Notes under the pieces: model-generated | The model's database searches: none | What the model saw: only the letters and a program-made list of their open reading frames with translations | What the model was told of the DNA's origin: nothing | Shown: positions 34,780-46,516 of the stretch, one piece after another | Numbering within the stretch: the first letter of the stretch is position 1 | How the letters are laid out: the number at the start of each line of letters is the position of its first letter | Source of the DNA: Motacilla alba alba | Taxonomy: Eukaryota > Chordata > Aves > Passeriformes > Motacillidae | DNA: 64,000 bases | Assembly: GCF_015832195.1 (NCBI RefSeq) | Contig: NC_052046.1 | Location: forward strand, 29,292,911-29,356,910 | Reading direction: 5' to 3' | Translations under genes and position numbers: made by a program

Positions 34780-37110
34780 TTGGGCCAGTCCTAGAAAAAA
34801 CACATCATTAGCAAAAGCAAAACATGGTGAGATGAATCCTGTAACTGGGGTGCCTTGCTGGAGGGTTACAGCCCCCTTCACAAGGCATAGGCAGAGCAGG
34901 TAAGGCGAAGGGGTAGTGTTTTATGTAATGGATGGTCTGGAATGCATGGCTCTTGCAGATGGAGATGACACTGTGGAGACCCTTTGTGTATGAATGAAAA
35001 GGAAAGAAAATAAACAGGACACAAGGACAGCAGACTTCAGGGTGCAGTAGGAGCTACTTAGTAAGGTCCTCTGAGGATCTGCTTTTGAATTTACTTGGGT
35101 CCATGAATGCTGGTTGCTTTTCTGTCAACTCTTATGAGCGGCAATTAATAGGAGCAGGCAATTTCAAAGTGTCAGAAGTCAAGTCAGCAGGGCAGAGCAC
35201 CAGCTTGGCTAAGCAGGAATCTGCTTCCAGAACTTAGGCAGAAAATGAAGGTGCACTGACATTGAAAACAGGGGCAGACAACACAGGCCAGCTACAGCAA
35301 TGCTGCTCCCTGTTGTACGGAGAAACAGTGTTTCTCCTGCACGCGAAGTTCGATTGGAGTTCAGGCTGCTTAGCACTGTGAAGGACAACAAAAAGGGCTT
35401 TACAAGTATTTGAAAAGCTAAAGGAGGATCAGATGTAACACTGGTCCATTGCTGGACAAGGCTGGTCATAAATAGGGACATAGACAAAGCAAAAACCTTA
35501 AAGCCTTTTTCAGCTCTTGTCTTCAACACCAGTGGTGGGCCCTGGTGTCCCGAGTCCAGTGTTGGAAGACCATGACTGGGGGCAAGATACACTCTCTGTC
35601 AACTCCAAACTTGTTCAAAACTTGCTTCCTCACCTGGATGCACATAAATCACCCCAATGGGGTTTGTTCCAGGGTACTAAACGAGCTGGCCAATAGTATC
35701 TCTTGACCTCTCTCCATTATTTTCAGCATCTTGGGAGTCTGGAGATGTCCCAGTGGACTGGAAACTAGCAAATATTGCCCAAGTTTTCAAGAAGAGAAAG
35801 AAGGAAGGCTGGTAATTACAGACCTGTCAGTCTCACAGTGTCTGCTGAAATTATGGAGAAGGTTAATCTTTGAGCTGCTGAAAAACACTTGAGAGGCAAC
35901 AAAATCATTGGTCACAGCCAGCACAGGTTAACAAAGGGAATGTGCTTCTTAACTACATTAATTTCCTTTTGTGACAAGGTCACACTAGTAGTTAACTAAG
36001 GGAAGCCAGAAAATGTGTGTGGTTTTTAATTTTAGCAAAGCCTTTAGTAATGTCTCTCACAATATCCTTACTGATAAATTGGCCAGCACACAGCTGGACG
36101 AGTCAATGATACTTTGGGTGAGGAACTGTCTGATGGATTGCGCTCAAAGGATTTTATTAATTGGGATTAGAACAGGTTGGCATTTAGGGCCAGTGCTCTT
36201 TAATGTTTTTTATAAATTATCTGGACACAAGAATCAAATGTAAATTCACTTAATAATTTTGCCTACCATACTAAACTGGGAGTAACTGTGAACTCCTTTG
36301 AGGGTAGAGAGGTTTAGAGAGAGATCTGGACGCACTAGAGAGCTGAGCAATCATGAAATTATGAAAATTAAAAAGAGCAAGTGCTAAATTCTGCATCTAA
36401 GATGAAAAAATCCTGGGGGAATGTACAAACAGGGGGATAAGAGGCAGGGAAGCAGCCCAACAAAAAGAGAGTTGGGGACTTGTATTGGTGGCAAGTTGAA
36501 CATGAGTCAGCAGTGTCCCATGGCAGCCAAAAGGACCAACTGTTCCCAGGAGTACATCAAGCACAGAATCACTGGCTGGTCAAGGGATGTGATTGTCCCA
36601 CTCTACACTGCACTGGGGTGACCTCACCTTGAATCTTGTGTCAGTTCTGGGCACCTCAATATATGAACATTGAAGCCTGGAGTATATTCAGAGGAGGGTA
36701 ACCAAGCTGAGGGTGAAAGGACTCAAGGGCGAGATTTGAGGTCACTTGTCTTGTGCATCTTGGAGAAACAAATGTTTGGGGGGACCCCATTAAAGTGTAG
36801 CAGTGGAGGGGTGACTGCTGACTTCCTCTCTCTGGGACTCAGAGCTACTTTAGAGGAATGAAGCTGGTTAAGAGGAAGTTCAGATTGGTATTTAGGAAAA
36901 GATTCTTCACTGAAAGCATTATCAGTCACTGAAACATGCTCTCCTGGGAAGTGGTCACAGCACCAAGTCTTTCAAAGGTCAAGGAGATTACAGAAAATGC
37001 TCCAGTTGTATGGCTAGTCCTGAGAGGAGCAGGGAGATGCATTCAGTGATGCTTATGGCTATCTTCTGATCTGAACTAGTCCACGTTTCTGTGATTCTAT
37101 GTTAAACTCT
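34780..37110 (+). mobile_element. Long CR1 LINE with inactivated RT
   Basis: The plus strand carries about 2.3 kb of CR1. The 35360-35870 region is ORF2 before and at the start of RT (DWKLANIAQVFKK- and YRPVSLTVSAEIMEK-type wording at 35757-35860). RT motifs follow: VFNFSKAFSNVSHNILTDKL at 36016-36075 and GPVLFNVFYKLSGH near 36190. The catalytic F-A-D-D box reads FAYH at 36258-36269, so both metal-binding aspartates are gone. The 3' end closes with CACGTTTCTGTGATTCTATG at about 37100. The start at 34780 is approximate, and the leading 500 bases are only tentatively CR1. Confidence 0.85.
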
Positions 37111-38559
37111 TTCGATGTTACTTGTGTGTATAGTGTTTGAATGTTTCAGTGGAGGCACTTGATGCCCAAGATGCCTTCAAAGGCAGCAGAAACAGTAAGG
37201 AGTGGGAAGAACCACTACAAAGGAAAAACTAGGATGATGAGGTATGTATAGGGTTGGCCTGAATACCAGCACAAAGACTTTGAAGATCTAGGAGCTGGGT
37301 GAAGGTGTCTGGGGGTCTGGGTGCTGGATGCCAAGGGAGAAGTGAGGAATCCTCCTTGGGATGCAACTTACATTATAGTCCTGGATGAAGTAACACACAC
37401 AAAGCTGGCACTCTTATCTAATTATTACAGAGGAAAAAAGCCAGTAGATGGCACTCCAGTATATGTAACCCTCTTCTTAGGGTTGAAAAGGTATGTAAAA
37501 CCTGCTGTTTTACCTGCCTTACAGGATGATACGTGTTACTTATAATTCACAAAGGAGAATCTGAATCTCTTAGTGACCTGCACCTACAGGAAAGAGGCAT
37601 CTCCCAAGCAGTCAGCATAAGTATTCCTGGAAGTCTCCACAGTCTCCAGGGTGCTCGTGGACCTTGCAGCCTCTACACCGAACCACAGAAGTTTCTTCAC
37701 TTCAGCTGGACAAGCTACAGAAATCAGTCAGTCAAGATGTTCACTGGAACCAGAGTCATCTAGGACTTAACAGAGGAAAGTGTTTCAGAAAAATGACAAG
37801 AGGATATCTGTGCTGTGAATGAACATTTTTATCTTCTGACAGGATTCAACATTTTGCAGAGTTTCCCATAAGGAGTGTTCTTTCACCAACACCAATGAGT
37901 TCAAAATTTCAGCTGGCCATTATTATTTTCTCCTGTGGGGCAGCACTGGTTGGGCTGTACTGAAGTAGTTAAATGGGCAGAAGCAATGCACTTCAGATTT
38001 AGCCTGCTGCGCCTATGCCTAGCTAAAGGTGGAGAGGTAGCATTGGAGCATCCCCAGGCTTCACTAAACCTTTCCAATGAGCTCTGATACCTTTAATGAA
38101 GAAACTGACATTAAAATGCTCATAAAATCCAAGCATTTCTTGAATTCTGTGCTTCATGTAGTGAATCAATAAAAAAATTGGAGAGGCAGTGAGGTTTTTT
38201 GTCAAGTATAGTGTTTCTTCCAAACTCTTTAACACAGCATATCATGCCTTGTCCTTTTCATTTTCTTCATTTTAATAATGAGGTCATGCTGAAGGCTTAT
38301 ATCCTCTTAAACTTTTTTCTTGTTCTAATTGTAAAGAATATTTTTAATTGCCTTCATTTAAATGCAAGTTATCAATTTAAGACAGAGAAACAAAGCAGTG
38401 GTGAGGAGAGCAGTGGTGTTGCTTTAAACTAAAGTTGCCAGAAGAGGGGAGCCTCAATCCATCCCGTTCACACCAGTCTTGTGTCAGGACCAGCAACAAA
38501 TTCTCACAGTCCAGAGAGGGATCACAGCTCAGCAGAAGAGCTGAGACAGTTCAAAAGAA
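37111..38559. other. Unique DNA between CR1 copies
   Basis: No transposon could be named with confidence. Open frames at 37321-37545 and 37533-37763 on the plus strand are short, overlap each other and show no recognisable domain. Confidence 0.35.
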
Positions 38560-40010
38560 TTCCAACCATTGCAGTTAGTAAGTCAGCTTCATAGGGAGTC
38601 ATATCTAAATGCCTCCATGCAATGCACACAACATGGTGGAATAAACAAGAGGAATTAGAGATGTGCATATGTCTGCAGGACTGTGATCTTACTGGAATCA
38701 CAGAGATGTAGTGGGATGTCTCCTATGATTCATTCCAGTGCTGGAATGGATGGACACAGGCTGTGTAGGAAGGACAGGCAGTGGAGATGAGAAGGGAGTG
38801 TCTCTCTTCATGTCAATGATCTGATGGAGTATATGGAGCTCTGTTTGGGGATGGATGAGGGACCAACTGAGAGCTTATGGGTCAGGATTAAAGGGAGGGC
38901 AGAGACAGGTGACATAATATGGGTCTGCTACAGACTGCCTGACCAGCAAGACCAAGAGGAATAGGCCCTCTGTTGACAAATAGGAGCAGCCTCACATTCT
39001 TCTGAATGTCAAGTCCTGGTCCTCATGAGAGACTCCAAATATCCTGACATCTGTAGTAGCAACAGCACAGCAGGGCACAGGCAATCCAGGAGGCTCCCAG
39101 CATACAGCGATGACAACTGCCTTCTCCAAGTGAGAGAAAGGCCAACAGACAGAGGTGCTGTGCTGAACTTGGTTCTCACCAACAAGGAGGGGCTGACAAA
39201 GAAGATGAAGCTCAAGGGCAGCCTGGGCTGAAGTGACCATGAAGTGGTGTTGTTCAAGAGCAGTGAGGACGATGAGAAGCAAGCTCACTGCCCTGGACTT
39301 TAGGAGTGATGTTTCCTTCCAAAAGGACGTCTGGCAAAATTTCCAGGAGGTCTGTGTATATGAGCAAGAAGTTCCTGGAAAAACAAACACAAACAGAAAA
39401 CCTACAGAGAATAGAAACAGGGATAGATAACCTGGCAAAAATAAGGGTTGGGAAATCGACAGCCATGATAGAATTAAACCTTGACAGGAACATCAAGACC
39501 AACAAGAAAAATTCCTACAAGTACACTGTTGGTAAAAGGAAGAATAGGGAAAATGGTGGACCACTCAAGAAGGAAATTGGAGACCTGATTATCTGGGATA
39601 TGAAGAAGACTGAGGCACTCAACAAATTCTGCCTCAATCTTCACTGTCAAGTATGCCAGCCACACCACCTGAGTTGCAGAAGGAAAAGGCAGGGGCTGGG
39701 AGAATGAAGAGCTGTAGAAAATCAGGTTCAAGGCCATCTAAGGAAGCTGAAGGTGCACACACCCGTGGTACCCAAGGACATGTATCCACAGATCCCAAGG
39801 AAACTGGCAAATTAGATGCCTAAGCCACAATTTGTTAGGTTTGAATGGCTAGGCAGGGCATAGCCTGGTGAAGATCCCACCCACTGAAAAAGGAATATGA
39901 GGTCCCTTTCTAAAAAGGAAAGATGACCCAAAAACCACAAACCCTCCAGTCCCACCACTGTGTCCAGCAAGATCATGAAGCAGATTCTCCTGCATGTTAA
40001 AGGAGGTAAT
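38560..40010 (+). mobile_element. CR1 LINE fragment (endonuclease to early RT)
   Basis: Plus-strand CR1 ORF2 text begins with the endonuclease region (GAATCACAGAGATGTAGTGG, then ATGGATGGACACAGGCTGTG) and continues through the wording near 38860 GACTGAGAGCTTATGGGTCA and LTNKEGL at about 39177. The linker region follows in the frame at 39306-39707 (NRENGGPLKKEIGDLI, then KTEALNKFC). The early RT region ends near 40010 at AGCAGATTCTCCTGCATGTT. Frameshifts separate these pieces, and the 133-codon frame at 39306 is a relic, not a gene. The 3' half is missing; an ERVL LTR starts 57 bases later. Confidence 0.88.
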
Positions 40011-40020
40011 ACTTTAACAA

Positions 40021-40043
40021 TATTGTTGAAGTATTCAACAATA
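40021..40043. repeat. Perfect 10-bp inverted repeat, 3-base loop
   Basis: TATTGTTGAA, GTA, TTCAACAATA forms a perfect hairpin between the end of the CR1 fragment and the start of the ERVL LTR. Confidence 0.85.
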
Positions 40044-40066
40044 CTTCTCTCTGAGCAAATAATTCG

Positions 40067-40642
40067 TGTTGGGTTGGGCTGAGCTGGAGTTCCTCTTGCC
40101 ATAGCAGCCCTCACAGTGCTGTTCTCTGCATTGGCTGGAAGGTGGCTGATAACACAGCAGTGTTTTGGATGCTGCTGAGCAGAGCTGGCACAGCAAGAGC
40201 GCTCCCTCTCCAACATTCTCTCCCATCAAGGGGCTGGAGTGAGCAAGATCCTTGGAGGACACACAATTAAGCCAACTGATCACAAATTAACCAAAGGGAT
40301 GTTCCATACCAAATGACATTATCTCAGACATAAGAGCAAAGGAAAAGGGAAGGAATGCATTCAATATTTACAATATTTTCCTTCTGGAGCAACTGCTACA
40401 TATGCTGAAGCCCTCTTCCTGGGAAGTGATTGAATGAACATTGCTTGCTGATGGGAAGTAGATAATAAATCTTTTTATTTTTCCTCTTTCTTATGCATGC
40501 ACAAACTTTTGCTTTGCTTCAGTAAACTGCCTTATCTCAGCCGGACTCATTTGCTTATTTTCTCTACCCTGTCTAGCTGGGGAGGGGAACAATAGAGCAA
40601 CTTGGTGGGTGCATGGCATCCAGCCAAGGTCAACCAACCACA
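40067..40642 (+). mobile_element. ERVL-type LTR (GGERVL-like)
   Basis: The plus strand opens TGTTGGGTTGGGCTGAGCTG. It contains U3 wording typical of avian ERVL LTRs (CTGATCACAAATTAACCAAA and GGGATGTTCCATACCAAATG at about 40275-40315) and an AATAAA at 40465. The R/U5-like text CAGTAAACTGCCTTATCTCA follows at 40520, and the LTR ends GGTCAACCAACCACA at 40642. TG and CA ends are present. No matching 5-bp duplication was found, so the insertion is probably rearranged at its 3' side. Confidence 0.75.
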
Positions 40643-41200
40643 ATCCTTTTTAATTCCCAATGTGAGGCTTGAGGGATTTGACACAACAGCAGACTTGATT
40701 GGGATGTACTAGATGGAACTTACATTCAGCTAGTGGTATTCAGCTGGAAATGAGCAGCTTGCCCTGTGCTTGCCATGGGGCTATATTTCCTGACTGAATA
40801 TTAGAGTCTAGAGCTTGTCAGTGGCCACTTTTTGCTTTTGCTGCTGCTGTAGTGCTCCTCACCTTCCTGTGTTCTGCCTGGGAACACTTTGGTTATGACC
40901 GTGGTGAAGCGTCTGTGCTGGTTAGTGGCCACTGTGGTGCTGCTGCTCTCTGTGCTGAGATACGGGACTGGATGGAGCTCTATTGTGAAGATTTGAAGAG
41001 ACTGTGATGTTAATGAGACCATGATGGAACAGAGATCCACCTGCAGCCCATGGAAGACTAGGATGTGGACTGTACTCCTGGTGGACTCTGGAAGGAACCC
41101 CTCATTGTTAGCCAAGCTGAAAACAAGGGGAGGGGTTTGTTGCAGGGTTAAACCATATAACCCAGTCTAAAAGGAACAGGGGTGGAGAATGTAATGGATA
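40643..41200 (+). mobile_element. ERVL leader with degenerate primer-binding site
   Basis: Directly after the LTR, TTTTTAATTCCCAATGTGAG replaces the canonical TTTTTGGCGCCCAACGTGG primer-binding region of avian ERVL. The leader then follows the family's order: GGCTTGAGGGATTTGACACA, TGCTTGCCATGGGGCTATAT, CTGCCTGGGAACACTTTGG, GAAGATTTGAAGAGACTG and AGGAACCCCTCATTGTTAGC. No gag frame survives. Confidence 0.72.
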
Positions 41201-41710
41201 TATCTTCAAATTATTGTAAGCCATGAGTTGAATTCCATGTTTCAGGACTTATGATAAGAAAAACTACCCAAACCAATGGAGGAGAAGCCTCACAAGAAGC
41301 AGTTGCAGTGCAGCAGTGACCCAACCTGACGTGGCATTGGTGCTCAGTAAGTCCATGCAACACACCACCTCTCCCGTCCTGAGGAACCACCATAACAGAT
41401 GGACCCCAAAATCATGAACTAATTTAATTCAACAGACATTTGGTGGACATTTTATGCACATTTTTCAGGGGTGGTCCATAGACTAAGAGAGAAATATGTG
41501 TGTATATTTCATAAAAGAATAGGAAGTGCGGTGGTCATTACTGGGGTTATGTGGGACCTGATGCCAATCTTTTGTACTCTAAAGAACATACTCCAGTAAA
41601 CTGTGCAAATCAATTCCTTGAGATACTCTGACAGGACACTACATCTGTACTAGCTAGGTTCTGTATATAAGCTGTTATCAGCATTCCTCATCCAGCAAGT
41701 TTCCAGCCTG
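41201..41710 (+). mobile_element. ERVL-related 3' remnant with TATA-like box and donor-like site
   Basis: This stretch contains GAGGAACCACCATAACAGATGG at about 41380 and GACATTTGGTGGACATTTTATG near 41440. TTCATAAAAGAATAGGAAGTG and ACTCTAAAGAACAT, then CCAGTAAACTGTGC, follow. The wording matches the U3/R part of avian ERVL-like elements as I know them. GTATATAAG lies at 41664-41672 and CTG|GTGAGTAAG at about 41699-41707. Boundaries are approximate. Confidence 0.5.
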
Positions 41711-44700
41711 GTTGTACTGGTGAGTAAGAAAATTTAGCAATTCTTTTGTTTCCTCTTTTATTTCTATTTCTGTATCTTCTATTATCATTTCATAGTGTTT
41801 TTCTAGGAATTAATTGAAGCATACAGTAATGTAATTTTTTTTTCTAAGATTCTCTGAGCATAAAATAAAAGTATATCAAGCTTTTCAAGGACTAAAAAGA
41901 GTCACTGTTGACCAGAGCCAGCAGACTGCTGTAGAAGTTGTCCAGATGACTAGTGGAGCTCCTAGATCAGGTGAACTTCGAAGCACATGCTCCTGTGAGG
42001 CGCTTCAGCACTCTCATCCATGAAAAAAATTGGCCAGCAGATGTTAAGGGACCAATCATGTTTCTTTTTACCAAATGGCATAAGCATAAGGTGTTTGCTT
42101 CTCAGTAAAGCCAGAAGCAAAACCCTGTCAAGAATAGACTATGTCAAGGCCATTGACTAGAGAGTACCACAACCATTTTCTTCACACAGTATTCAGATCA
42201 GACACTGGAGGTTTGTGGAAGTCCCCACACACATGACAGGATGCTATTGCAATTCACCATGTCATTATTCTGGTTTTGGACACCTAAATCCCTTGAAATA
42301 CAGTTTTAAACCTGTACAAGTTATGTAATTCAGCAGTGAGAAAATCTCAGATCTTTTGTGGCAATTTTTTTCCTTATTTTACCATTTTATTCAGTTAGAC
42401 TTTATGATGAACCTAATATATATTTCTGTCTTAACTAATTTGCAGCTTAGTCTCTTATAAGAGATTTACTCCTGCTAATTTTCAGTCCTTTTTCTGCTCT
42501 TATAATTTAGTTTTAAAAAATACTACACACATCACATATTTTCAACCAAAAAGGTTGACTTTTGATGAGGTGAAACTAGAATAGATTTTATTATTGTATT
42601 CTTGGTACTAATATGCTACTTTTTTGGGGTAAATTTTTAAAGTCAAAATTTCACTGGCAGATGATGCAGATAAGAAAAAAATAATACAAAATTTCTTTTT
42701 TTATGATAATAGTTAAATACTCTGTGTATATATATAACTCAAATTTCAGTACATTAAGGAGCTAATATCTTTTTGTATTCTTTCTGTACAGTAGGGAACA
42801 GAGATGGTCCTCCAACAACAGGAGCCTTATCAGCAAGTACAACAATTGATGACAGTTTCTCTACTCATTGACTTTACATTGATTATTAAAAAAAACTTAT
42901 TCATACACACACACTATTTTCAATCTGAATTCTGTGCCTGTCAGAGTAATTAAATCATTACTGTTAGCAGGTCAATCAAACTAGTATAGGGCACACAGGT
43001 AGTGCAAGATTGCCTGTGATCAACCCTTGGTTGTTTTTGTTGAGGTTATGCTCAAGCAACTGCTGTTTTCCTAACTGGCAGAAAACACCAGAACAAAACC
43101 ACAAACAGGAATCATGGTTTGTGATCAGTCTCTGGTTTCTCATTATTTAGACAGTACACAATCTAGCACTTAGGTTTTGTTTCATCACAACAAAAAATTT
43201 ATGCATTTTTTATCATGGCTCTCTTTATATGTGCTGGTTTACTGTGAGTCAATGAAAAGACTGTTAATCATAGTTAAATGTGTTTCAGATCAATTACCAG
43301 CTCCTGACATTATGCCAGTTGCATCATTTAACTGCACTGATCACTGCTAGATATGACAAGTTCACATATCTTAAAGTATATACACAGCACCCCATTTAAA
43401 AATGGAAACTGACCTTCCTGGTTTTAACAACACTGATCTGTCATATGAGAGCTGTGCCACTCTGGTAGAGGGTGCCAAGCGTATCTAAGTTACTCATTGC
43501 CTCATGGGCCAAGAAAACATTGTGCTGGACTGTCTGTGCCGTGACAGAGGCCTCACCCAAATCAATTCTGGGTGAGCTGAAGCTATGGGGACATTCTACA
43601 GACAGTTTCCATTGCAGAGGCACCTGTGAGGGCAAAGAAAGTCATTTAGAGACCTTTGTTTGTCTTCAGGACAGAACAGAGAGCTCAAATGAAAATATTC
43701 ATTAAAATGCAGAACAGCCAGTGAGACTCATGTTTATGTAGAGTGGCTCTTAACACCCACTGGAGCTAGTGGCACTTAATTAGAGGAAGTTTCCAACTAC
43801 ACTCTCATCTGATGGCCCAAACATGGAGCCACACTGAATTAGTGGGCTCTCATGAAAACATTGGCACTAACAATTAGTATCACACTCCAACGTGAGTCAC
43901 AAGTACTAAAACATCTGTAGGGAAGGCTTTTTGCAAGACTGAAGTCACCTCTTCCATCTATGTTTTGTAATTTTCTTCTACCTCACAGAATTCCTAAAAA
44001 ATAATGTATGACATAACACTAAGAGCCCATTAAAGAATTCTGAGTTAAAATGCTTCCCCATGACAAAGGGGGAAGTCACCCATCTGAGATGAACAAGCCC
44101 CACTGTTCCCAGCAATGTCAATATCCCAGACTATGCATAAACACGTTAGAAACATTCTAGATGAGTGAGCAGAGAATAGTACTTTTAAAAAGCACTGGGA
44201 AAAACAATATCCCCTGTCATTTTTACCATCTTCAAAAACATTCCTAGGACATTATTCAAAGTAATACTCCACTCTTCTTATGGTTTGCTATTTCAAAGTT
44301 GTTCTTGTACTTTTGCATAAATAGAAATAAGAACAGCTCTCCTGTACTTGACTGAAGGTTCCTCCTATGGCTATAAACTCTATGGCCACATAAGCACATC
44401 CAGCTGTGGAAGAGAGGCATCTCTGTCTCTTCCCTCTAGTGCCCTCCTCACAGTTCACAGACCTCCCAAACCTGACACAGTCACTGAGCACTAGCCAGTC
44501 CTCCAGAGAATACTTTTTCATTAATTTGTTCATCAACCCACGCATGATTTAGGTGCCCTTTCACACCCTGACCCCTATCAGCCTGATGAACCAGCAGCTC
44601 TGTTTGTTGATTTCTCCCAGCATTCATTTTGGAAGAGACAGCAAACAGATGTCCCTGCCTGGTACATTCCATTTATGATTCAATAGATCCCTGCGGAAAA

Positions 44701-46484
44701 GCCTCCCCAGCTTTCTCATATATCTCAGCCATGGCCAGCCTCTGTTGAGCCCTGCCACTCACCATGCCATGCATGCCATACACAGGCCAGCTGAAGGTTT
44801 ACCACTGAAGAACTAGTGCTAGGTTTTCCTGGAGTAGTAACAGTGAGATCCTGTGGGGACACAGTAGGATAACTCACCACATGTTACAGTGAGAGAGACC
44901 TGCTGAAAGGTGGGGCAGGGGCAGTTTGGACCCTTTGGGGTATTTCTGTAGAGATAAGTGTGATTCCCAGTATAAAAGTCACACATTGCCACTTGGAATT
45001 AAGAATATAGGCTCCATTTTAAGAATTAAGAATATAGAGACTCCAGACAGAGAATCACTGCACCATATGCAAAAAATCCTTCAGCCATTGCAGAGACTAA
45101 CTCTGCTATCAAATGCTCAGAAGCGTGTCTCTGCTTGATCAGGGCTAGTACCTGTTCTTACTCCTTAAATCAAGTGTTCAACAACTCCACAACTAATTTT
45201 AAAGTCAAATCATCATAGAAGAAGGAGAAGTCAGGTGCTCAAATCTGTGTCAGAATTTCAAAACAAAAATTAAGCAACATAAGAAATGACTCATTCATGT
45301 TATTACAGGGCTCCTCACTGGTGCAGCTGGATGAAGTGAATAAAAACAGGAAGAGAGTCATGAGCTGCTTTCCAATGATATTTTCAACTCAGACACAATA
45401 GCAGTATCTGCTCCATCACATGTGAAGCTGCCGTCAGAGCCACATCTTGCAGGATCTTCCCCACCACTAAGAAACCATCCTCTCCAACAAACTACTTCCT
45501 CTATCTGCTCTGGACTATGCAAGAAATTAATCAGATGCTTATAACACTGTGGTTGAAAAGCCTGTGAACTTGTATTGTTCTTGGGGGAAAAAGGAAAAAA
45601 AAAAGAGCAGTGAATGAATTTATCACTAAGAGGTCTTCTAGGCCCTTTGACACTTTTTTATTTCTAATTTCCAGATGATATTCTGGACTTGCAAAAAAAG
45701 CAATCAGGTAGCTGAGGAAGTGTCAGGTTTCCTACTGACCTATTTTTAAACAAAGGAAATATATATCCCTGGAGCTGATATCAGAAGATGCTCTCAATTA
45801 GTCTGCATATTAAATAAACCTAGTGAGGACAATACTGAAAATATTTGCTTTCAATGCACTCTGTAATTACCTATTATGTCTTTGATTACAAAATATGTCT
45901 TCTCGTGCTCTAAATTGCTAAAGCTGTGCTCAGTGTTAGCCTGGAGAAAAGTATGGTCACTGCTGCCATCCTTCCTTCCCTCTCTAGACCATGTCTGGCT
46001 GCAGGCCCCCTGGAAGCATTGGACAGGACAAAGCAGAGGCACCAGTCACATTTCCCAGCTTTGTATTGGGGATGAGCATAAAGTAAAGCTGAATTATTAA
46101 TGCAGGGCTATCTCCAAAGCAAGTTATTTGTTGGCAGCTAAAAGAAGAAGAAAAGCTACTATAAATGTTTTACTATATGATATGGACAAGAAAAGGGCTC
46201 TGATGAAGTCACTGGTCTTGGCTTGATTTAATTTAGTTGAAAAGTTAGCGTAGCTGAACTAAGCAAAATTAATTCTTTTTGCAGGGGTTGAAGACTCTGT
46301 GCACACAGTAATCTCTTACTCATTCCACTAAGTCTGGTCCTGCAGGACAGGACACCACGGGCAACGAGGGTTAAGGCAGTAGCTCTTGTTCTCAATATAC
46401 CTGAGCTTGAAAATTCTTCTCTGTGAAAAGCCCAATTTCCCTCTTTTTTTAAGTATTCATGCTGAATATGGTTAATACATTTGT
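41711..46484. other. Unique AT-rich DNA
   Basis: No transposon named. Minus-strand open frames at 43441-43635 and 44288-44672 have fairly protein-like composition (for example LGEASVTAQTVQHNVFLAHE), but I recognise no family and see no splice framework. A short (CA)n lies at 42903-42914, and AATTAAGAATATAG is repeated at 44998 and 45023. Confidence 0.35.
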
Positions 46485-46516
46485 GGTCATATGACGACCA
46501 TATGATGGTCATATGA
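46485..46516. repeat. Cluster of CATATG palindromes
   Basis: GGTCATATGAC, GACCATATGATGGTC and CATATGA are packed in 32 bases. GTCATATGAC is a perfect palindrome and GACCA-TATGA-TGGTC a small hairpin. Three CATATG sites occur. No function is claimed. Confidence 0.85.

Noticed and set aside
35209..35592. 127-codon minus-strand frame
   Set aside because: Antisense to CR1 ORF2; composition is not informative.
38992..39438. 148-codon minus-strand frame
   Set aside because: It lies antisense to the CR1 endonuclease region and has no recognisable domain.
39306..39707. 133-codon plus-strand frame as a gene
   Set aside because: It is diverged CR1 ORF2 linker sequence (ENGGPLKKEIGDL ... EALNKFC), flanked by more CR1 with frameshifts.
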